Source of the DNA: Lachnospiraceae bacterium
GTDB lineage: Bacteria > Bacillota > Clostridia > Lachnospirales > Lachnospiraceae
Length of the DNA: 42,651 nucleotides
NCBI GenBank assembly: GCA_014803415.1
Contig: JAAVBZ010000030.1
Location: 47,418-90,068 of the forward strand
Direction: 5' to 3'
Under the pieces are notes generated by a model, which was not told where the DNA came from, ran no database searches, and saw only the letters and a program-made list of their open reading frames with translations. Numbering within the stretch: position 1 is the stretch's first letter; the number at the start of each line of letters is the position of its first letter. This document shows, piece by piece, positions 33,501 to 40,500 of this stretch. Both the position numbers and the translations under genes were made by a program.

Positions 33501-34820
33501 CAAGGCCGCTGTACTGGTCCACGTCTTTGCCAAGTTTTCCAATGGCTCAATCTGTGCATTAAAATATTCAATTTTTTCATTAACCTGATTAAGCGCATCT
33601 GCAACAGTGCTGTCACTGGTAACACTAATTCCAAGCGCAGATAGCTGATTCGCCAAGTCTCCTTCCACCACAGCGCTTTGATCCATATTTATAAGAGCTT
33701 GCTGCATTTCACTATAAGGTTCTCTGAATGGTTTTAAAGCATCAACTGCAGCACTCACATCGCTTACATCTTGGAATCCTAATGCAGCTGCCTGTTTTTC
33801 TATCTCTTCCAAACCAGCAGCAGCTTTATTATATCCTTCTACAGAAGACTCCAGCGTTTTAATATCCAGCGTAATATGCATTTTGGATGCTTCCAGATCC
33901 GCCTTAGCTGTCAGTATCTGTTTCTCGGCCTCTGCCAGCTGTTCAGTTGTTTCGGCCTTTTTATTTGCAAGTTCGGTCTTACCATCCTCCAGTTTCAATT
34001 TATTCTCATTGATTTCGGCTTTTCCGTCCTCTATCTTCTGTTTACTCTCTTCCAGTTCTTTTCTGCTGTCATCAAGCTCGGTCTGACTGTCTGCCAGCTC
34101 CTTCTTGGAATCTTCCAGTTCTGCCCTTGCATCGGCAATTTCTACCTGACCGTCATAAATCTCCTGCTTGCCGTCAGCAAGTTCCTGCTCTGCTTCTTTC
34201 AGTTCTTCATCTATAGAGCCAAAAACCTGTTTATTAATTTCATCTATCTTCTCCTGTCTGATGATAACATGCACGCTTTCTTCCAGCAGACCTGTAGCAC
34301 TGGCAGAAGCAACTCCTTCAATACTTTCCAGTTCGGGAATGATACTATTCTGGGTCAATTCACTGACTTCTGCATTTGTCATTCCCTCACAACCCACTGC
34401 GGCGATCATAACGGGAAGCATATCGGGATTCAATTTGATAATAAGAGGATTTCCTACAGAATCATCCCAATAACCTTTTATCTGATCCAGATTTTCCCTT
34501 ATTTCCAAGGAAGCAGCATTCATATCGGCCGACTGTGTAAATTCCAGAATTACCATGGAATAGTTTTCACTGGAAACAGAACTGATCCCTTCAATATTGC
34601 TGACTGTCGCCATGGAAGCCTCCACCGGTTTAGTCACGACCATTTCCACAGTCTCCGGACTGGCACCAGGATAAGTCGTCATAACAATTACATACGGCAG
34701 ACTGATACTGGGTAATAAGTCTGTAGTCATTTTTGTAAAAGAAACAACTCCAAGTACAAGTACAAGAATTACTGCCACCAGCACTGTATAAGGTTTCTTA
34801 ACACTGAATTTCCCAAGCAT
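30525..34820 (-). CDS. RND-superfamily exporter with long coiled-coil insertion
   Basis: The 1431-residue protein is an AcrB/HAE-type RND permease: [50 protein letters not shown], and [10 protein letters not shown]-type and [32 protein letters not shown] segments with the helix-4 Asp of the proton relay, plus a second similar half. It is about 400 residues longer than AcrB. The excess is a heptad-rich coiled coil in the first outer loop (about 205-330 and 505-590; units such as [25 protein letters not shown]). In a Gram-positive cell without an outer membrane this may replace the separate adaptor protein. AGAGGT precedes the ATG. It is co-transcribed with the TetR gene. Confidence 0.92.
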   Translation of the reverse strand: [1431 protein letters not shown]

Positions 34821-34852
34821 ATGAATGCACCTCTTGTTTCTACATTAATTTT

Positions 34853-34872
34853 CCGTCCGACCAGTCGGTCGG
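34853..34872. promoter_or_regulatory. TetR-type operator
   Basis: A nearly perfect 20-bp palindrome (arms CCGTCCGACC and AGTCGGTCGG, mismatching at two paired positions) starts about five bases after the predicted transcription start of the RND-tetR operon. Position and symmetry fit a TetR-family binding site. Confidence 0.75.
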
Positions 34873-34883
34873 TTCCGTTTATC

Positions 34884-34912
34884 AGTATATTTTCAAATTA
34901 TTGTATTGTCAA
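34884..34912 (-). promoter_or_regulatory. promoter of the RND-tetR operon
   Basis: On the minus strand TTGACA, a 17-base spacer and TATACT. Confidence 0.85.
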
Positions 34913-35020
34913 GAATCCGTCTTTTTTCTTTATAAATATTTTATATTTCAAGATTTTGCGGTAAAATAAATTTATTATTATCTACACAATCAAAAATGTT
35001 TCAATCCGGAGGTCTTGACA

Positions 35021-36010
35021 ATGCATAAAATGATCGTCAGTATTACGGCTGTTATCATCATACTCATTCTTTTACTGGCTTCTTACTTATGGTATAAGTG
35101 CTGCGTTCCTTCCAGCTCCAATGACGTTCTTTATGTGATGCATATATCGCGGAGCCGTCTGGTTATCATTATTCCCGGTATAATCTTTTTTTTAATTATG
35201 GATATTTTGTCCCTCATTAATTTAGATTCACAATTCTTTGTTGCTTTTGTGGTTTTCTATCTCTTTATGCTTTTAAATATATACTCCTGTACCCTCACAC
35301 TATTATGGCGGGGTATGATCAGGGAAGATTCTCTTACCACCTACACACTGTTCCTTCCTGCAAAAGAAATTAGGTTCTATGAAATAGACTTCGTGCATTA
35401 TAAAGATAACCACACCCTGGGACTGAGCGGTCAGAAAACTCTTGTAGGATACCGTGACCGTAAAAAGATATTTTCCATTGAAGAAGACGTCTACGGATTT
35501 CAGCTTCTGTGTGCACTTCTTTGTAAACGTAATAAGGTAGATTACGCTCCTGTCATGGAAAACCCTGAAACGGAAAGAACAATGCCCCATGTTCCCCTCG
35601 TGGAAGATTTTTCCGTGGCTTTAAAAACTGAAGATAAAATCCGATCATGGTTCAGCTTTCCCCTCATTCTTTTGTTTTTTTATTTTCTTTTTCAGCTGGC
35701 AGAATCCACATGGGTTTTATTTTTACAAATCGCATCTGTCTGCCTCCTGCTACTCTTTATTCAAGATTTGTTCCACGCTTTATTTTGGAAAGTTACTGTG
35801 GATTTTCATACCATATCCATCAGGAAATTCCCAGGTATGGTAAAAACTTACGAAATACGTCAGATTACTAAGGTGGATGAGCTGGAACATTTTATTGTTC
35901 TGTATGCAGGACAAAAAAAGATAGCAAAAATTGCAAAAACCGACAAAAATTTCCAGAATTTATTCGAACGGCTTTTACGGTCAGATGCTGAAATATATAG
36001 AAAAAAATAA
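35021..36010 (+). CDS. membrane protein of unknown function with two cytoplasmic PH-like segments
   Basis: The 329-residue protein has an N-terminal helix (about 5-25), two more at about 46-66 and 72-95, and another pair at about 212-248. After each membrane block comes a soluble beta-rich segment: SLTTYTLFLPAKEIRFYEIDFVHY-type at about 105-165, and VTVDFHTISIRKFPGMVKTYEIRQITKVDE at about 262-325. These resemble each other in layout and could be bacterial PH-like domains, so the gene may be an internal duplication. CGGAGG eight bases before the ATG at 35021 decides against the TTG at 35015. I do not recognise a family with confidence. Confidence 0.65.
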   Translation: MHKMIVSITAVIIILILLLASYLWYKCCVPSSSNDVLYVMHISRSRLVIIIPGIIFFLIMDILSLINLDSQFFVAFVVFYLFMLLNIYSCTLTLLWRGMIREDSLTTYTLFLPAKEIRFYEIDFVHYKDNHTLGLSGQKTLVGYRDRKKIFSIEEDVYGFQLLCALLCKRNKVDYAPVMENPETERTMPHVPLVEDFSVALKTEDKIRSWFSFPLILLFFYFLFQLAESTWVLFLQIASVCLLLLFIQDLFHALFWKVTVDFHTISIRKFPGMVKTYEIRQITKVDELEHFIVLYAGQKKIAKIAKTDKNFQNLFERLLRSDAEIYRKK

Positions 36011-36037
36011 TAGTTTCAATATAATGGTTCATTTTAT

Positions 36038-36181
36038 ATGGCTTTTCGGGCAGGAAAATCAAACAGCAAGGGATTTGTACCTTTACACCCGAAATGCCCG
36101 TCTTTACCTTGCGGGCAATATGCGGATGTGGATGGATTCAGAAGATTCTTTAGAAATCCGTTTGCATATATCTCCTCGTAA
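36038..36181 (+). CDS. possible 47-residue ORF, doubtful
   Basis: An open frame starts ATGGCTTTTCGGGCAGGAAA and encodes a basic, Cys- and Phe-containing peptide (LHPKCPSLPCGQYADVDGF, RRFFRNPFAYISS). It lies between the membrane-protein gene and the terminator of the cohesin-like gene. No ribosome binding site is visible. Other frames over the same bases are also open, which is typical of noncoding sequence. It could instead be part of a dispersed intergenic repeat. It is listed because nothing else explains this 170-base stretch. Confidence 0.2.
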   Translation: MAFRAGKSNSKGFVPLHPKCPSLPCGQYADVDGFRRFFRNPFAYISS

Positions 36182-36212
36182 AAAATGGCTATGCGTTTCC
36201 ACATAGCCATTT
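36179..36212 (-). terminator. intrinsic terminator of the M60/cohesin-like operon
   Basis: AAATGGCTATG pairs with CATAGCCATTT over an 8-base loop. On the minus strand it is followed by a T-run. It lies about 60 bases after the stop of the cohesin-like gene. Confidence 0.75.
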
Positions 36213-36269
36213 GTGTAGTAACTCCATTAGAGTTGCTAGCACTTTTAGCAGTCCACTTTACGGTAGGAC

Positions 36270-37517
36270 TCACTTTAATATTGATTTCTTCTGCACACCC
36301 TTTTTCCTCACCGGTTTTCTTCTTCTCCGGCGTTTTTTCCTTACAGGTTTCCTCTTTCTCCGGCGTCTTTTTTTCTTCTTTTTCTTCTTGGCGCCTACAG
36401 GCAGATATCCTATCCATTTCATGATCAGAAGGATCATGCCCCCTGCTATAATGATCACACCAGCCGAAATTGCACTAATGATAAGGATCCGTCTTCTTCT
36501 TTCACTTTTTCCGTTATCTACCGCACCGCCATTTTTCTGATCCAGCATAATTTCTTCCTGACCATCTTCCAAGGCAGCGCCTTCTCCCAGAATCTTTCCT
36601 GCATTTCCATCATTATTATCTCCTGATAACCCATCTGAAAAGCTGTCGAATTGATCCCCGTCTGAAGCTTTGCTGTCTCCCTTTGATATAAGAATACTTG
36701 CAGGACCATTTTTCGGTGAGATCACAGATACCTTCCCTTTCGCTTTAGTACGCCCGGTAATATCTGTATCTGCACCATTCTTCCCGGCAATTGCAGCCGC
36801 TGCCCCTGTACTTAAATTATGCAGCAATGTTTCTGCCTTGTCCTTCTTAATGACAGAGGCGTCAATCTTCTGGGCACTGGCCGGATCATTGGTAAAACGT
36901 GTCGTCTCATCATATAGCCCCTGATCCCGGTTACTGCCTCCCAAGCTGCCGGCCGCTGAATTTCCCCCGCTGCTGTTTCCTGCTCCTTGCGAGCCAGTGC
37001 CAGGAGTCAATGTACCATTACCAACCTGTATGCTCACAGGCTCAACTTCTCCTTCTATTACCGGCGTCTTATCACCGTAAGAACCGTTAGCAGTCTGAAA
37101 AGAATTTTTACAATAGCTGACATCTGCCGAAAGGCTCCGCCCCGGATCCGTCGGCTGCACCTGAACATTCCCAAGGTTCAGCTTTTCCTCACTGAACAGA
37201 CTTTTGGATGAAGCTACATAGATATCAAGCCTTCCGCTATCCTTGTTATATACAAAGCCATGCTCCGTTCCGCCAAGCTCCGGGGCAAACTGAAACCCTA
37301 CTGTTACCTGCTCCGGATCATCGGTCTTAACTTCCAAAGATATAGATACTGTGGTAATTTTTTCTTCTGTTGCATTACTCATTTCAAGTGATACAGATAC
37401 CTGATTTCCGTCCTGCCCAAGCACTACCATGTCCTGCCCCGCTGCATTTACCCGCAGCGGAGCAGACAAACCTATTATCACTAATCCCAGATATATCTTA
37501 CTCTGAATCCGTTTCAC
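36270..37517 (-). CDS. secreted cohesin-like, membrane-anchored protein with polybasic cytoplasmic tail
   Basis: The 415-residue protein has a signal peptide (MKRIQSKIYLGLVIIGLSAP, cleavage likely after VNA at about 25). A beta-rich domain at about 28-155 (VVLGQDGNQVSVSLEMSN, VTVGFQFAPELGG, GRLDIYVASSKSLFSEEKLNLGNVQVQ) resembles a cohesin. A Gly/Ser-rich linker follows (about 160-190), then an Asp/Gly/Asn-rich stalk. A single membrane helix lies at about 344-368. The last 40 residues are almost only Lys and Arg with a repeated KPVRKK. There is no LPXTG motif. The start is GTG with AGGTG seven bases upstream. The gene lies 61 bases after a dockerin-bearing M60 peptidase, so it may be that enzyme's surface receptor. 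The cohesin call is by pattern only. Confidence 0.65.
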   Translation of the reverse strand: MKRIQSKIYLGLVIIGLSAPLRVNAAGQDMVVLGQDGNQVSVSLEMSNATEEKITTVSISLEVKTDDPEQVTVGFQFAPELGGTEHGFVYNKDSGRLDIYVASSKSLFSEEKLNLGNVQVQPTDPGRSLSADVSYCKNSFQTANGSYGDKTPVIEGEVEPVSIQVGNGTLTPGTGSQGAGNSSGGNSAAGSLGGSNRDQGLYDETTRFTNDPASAQKIDASVIKKDKAETLLHNLSTGAAAAIAGKNGADTDITGRTKAKGKVSVISPKNGPASILISKGDSKASDGDQFDSFSDGLSGDNNDGNAGKILGEGAALEDGQEEIMLDQKNGGAVDNGKSERRRRILIISAISAGVIIIAGGMILLIMKWIGYLPVGAKKKKKKKRRRRKRKPVRKKRRRRRKPVRKKGVQKKSILK

Positions 37518-37578
37518 AATCTATCACCTGCCATTATATGCTTGTCCGATCTGTTTCATAATATAGTAAATATACAAT

Positions 37579-40500
37579 TTATTTGTCATCCACTATACTC
37601 TTCAAAGTAATCCGTTCCAGCACATCCGGTATCTGCAGCGGCATGGTATCACTTACAAGCCTTTGTCCTTCATTCGTTAATGCATTGTCTACACGATATA
37701 ACTGCGCGCGCACAGCTTTGCCTTTCAGGCCGCTGGGTATCCGGTCAGGCTCGATCCAATAGATCCAAATGCCGTCGCTTACTTCGCCAAGCATTCCATT
37801 CTCAGGCACATTTGCCAGAATGATCTGCTCTGACCTTAATACATTTTCTTCGTCCACGCCTCCTACAATATTTCCCTCTTCATCATAGAGGATCACCACG
37901 TTGTAAGCCGGATTTCCCTTATAGCTTCCGGTAAAGACAATAGAATCCTTGGGAATGCTCTTCCCTTCTTCATAGATATAGTCCTCACTTAAGATGCCTA
38001 CTGCCCCATGGGTATCGCTTTCTCTTACGCCAAAGGAAATACTGTCCCCGGAAGGTCCCAGCAGATCCACTTCCGCAATGCACATTTTCGTCTGCCCCTT
38101 TGCCCTTAACCTGACATAAGCGGCGTCATAGGTGCATACCCACGGATCTTTATCTGCATTTTCAAAATACACAGTCTGGCTTCCTGTCTTCTGTTCAAAA
38201 TTTCCAGTCTTTACCGTTGTCCAGCTATTGCCATCCACACTGACCTCAATGGTATACGCGCCAACTGGCGAACCTGATCTCACTGTATATTTCAAACCGC
38301 ATACTTCCAGTACCTGGTTCATTCCGATCAGGATTTCCGCATCGCCGCCCGTTGTCAGACCTTCATAGTCCCCCTTATAATCATTGTCTATTACCTTATA
38401 AACGGCTGAAACCTTTTCAGGGGCACAAGGCTCTTCTTCTATTGCTTCCCCAGTCCCATCGCTGGCAGAAAACATGTTGGTAGATACTGTCCACATTGAT
38501 TTATCCTGACTGCCGTCATGGGATATCCTTACGTCCCCTATCTTCCGGCTATTGGAACGATAACCGAACTGATCCACTGCTGTGACCTCGTAGGTCATCA
38601 CCCTGTTATTGACTGTTGCTACATGATCCACATAAGTGGTTCTTGTAGAAAATCCAATAACCTGGCGCACCGGCACTCCATTTTCATATTGATATCTGGC
38701 AATCTCATATCCTAAAACCACATCCGGATCAGCTGTGTCCTGAATAGAGATTGTCACTTCATTAGGTATCTTGCTGCTCACCTGCACGGTACTTCCTGCG
38801 CTGATCACATCTCTTCCCTTTACAGAGCCTGCTGTACCATGTTCGATTTCATATACTCTCGCATCATCCGTCAGATAATACAGCGCACGCTCTTCCTTAT
38901 CAAACTGCTTCGCATAACTGAGCGTTTCTGCATCCGGCACCAGTCCCCAACGCATGAAAAACTCTGTCAAGTCTTTTTCTGCTGCTGCACAGGCAAGACG
39001 CATGATATTCTGATCACTGCCGCCGTTTAATTGCAGATTTCCTTTTGCCTGGGCAGGATTTCTGCTGTAAGAATCTACCCGCGCGTAGAACAGGTTCGCC
39101 TGCTGCTGTTCATAAGTATCATAAGTCTTATAATTGTAATCCCTGTCATAAGCAAGATGAAGCTGCCAATACATAGCAAGATGGGTAAATACATCAGAAG
39201 GTTTTCCCACCGTATTCGAGGTTACTTTTTGATAAACCTTATCATAACTAAAGCGCACTGTGCTGTTGCTGTCCTCAGACTTCGTCAACTGTGCGAAATA
39301 ATTGTTGGTAACCTCTGCTATTGCATAGCTTCCCTGATTAATGTTATGTCCGATCTCATGGCTGATTCCCCAGCCGAAATAGCTTCCGCTTATATATTTT
39401 CCATTGGCATCTGCCTGTACCGGCACTGCTGATGCTAACCCTGGCACAGAGCCCCATTCAATTCCTATATGATTTCCTGCTGCATACATAAATGCGCCCG
39501 CAAACATCCTCATATAGCGGATATTCAAATGCTGTGCAGGAAGCCGGTCTGTTGCCGGCGTTGATGCATCATTACCAAGTCCTTTGTGCTGATAAAACAG
39601 CTTCATCATATCTTCCATTGCCTGTAAGGACTGTTCCAGCCTGTCTGCACGTTCCTGTGTACTGCCCTTTCCAAGACCTGCAAGGATCTGCTGTGCCGAT
39701 ACGGACAGCATCATTTGATCCAGCATGATATCCGTAGCGCCAAGGATACAGTTTTCTTTCTCATAACTACGGTTTACTTTATTTCCATTCCCCGTGCTTT
39801 CATGCAGTGCTTTATGCTGATCCTCCAAAGATGCCACATGCTCTTCCAATTCCTTTACATAAGATACAATGCGCTCCTTCCTTTGTCCGGGATCCGTAAT
39901 GCCATAAAGATTCAATACAGGTTCCTTCGCTCCGCCGCTTACCCGTACTGCATATCTGTCATTCTCATTCTTTCCGGTATATTGAACATAAAGGGCGCCG
40001 CCGCCTTCACAGGTAAGACTTTGGATGGAAGGAATTGTGATCTCATTACGCCCCACCTTCAGTGTGGCAATCTCCGTTGCAAATGCGCTTGCTTCCGCAT
40101 GATATTGAGTTGCAATCAACTTCAGAGCCGAATCTGATCCTGTCTTTAATTGATCATGCCCTACATATACCACGATCTGTTCCCCCTCATATGCCGTAAT
40201 ACCAAGGGGCTGCCATGCATTCAATCCGCTAAATCCCAAGTGTCCGTCTTTTGCCGCGGTGATCCTGGCATTGATCTCTACCACTTCCTGAAAATCTGAT
40301 GACAAAAGTCCTCTGGCATTGTCCAATTCCTTCTGAAGCATCGTCCTTTCCGGATGATATTCTCCACTTTTTGCATCTTTCGTGTCCAGACGTTTTTGCA
40401 GTTCGGCAATGACTGCCTCCGTCACATCTCCCTTAAGAGATGTATGAAGATCATCGGCATATAAAGCAAGAATATCATTTTCCAAACTGTCATAATAATA

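Noticed and set aside
33876-34715. 279-codon plus-strand ORF opposite the RND coiled coil
   Set aside because: It is the antisense of the heptad repeats of the RND gene, with Cys/Phe/Leu-rich low-complexity translation; the minus-strand frame is clearly the gene.
36270-36460. Sortase (LPXTG) anchor on the cohesin-like protein
   Set aside because: There is a membrane helix with a basic tail, but no LPXTG-like motif before the helix and the tail is far too long, so direct membrane anchoring is the better reading.
36185-36540. Plus-strand ORFs over the polybasic tail of the cohesin-like gene
   Set aside because: The Phe/Leu/Ser-rich translations are the antisense of Lys/Arg codons and have no ribosome site.
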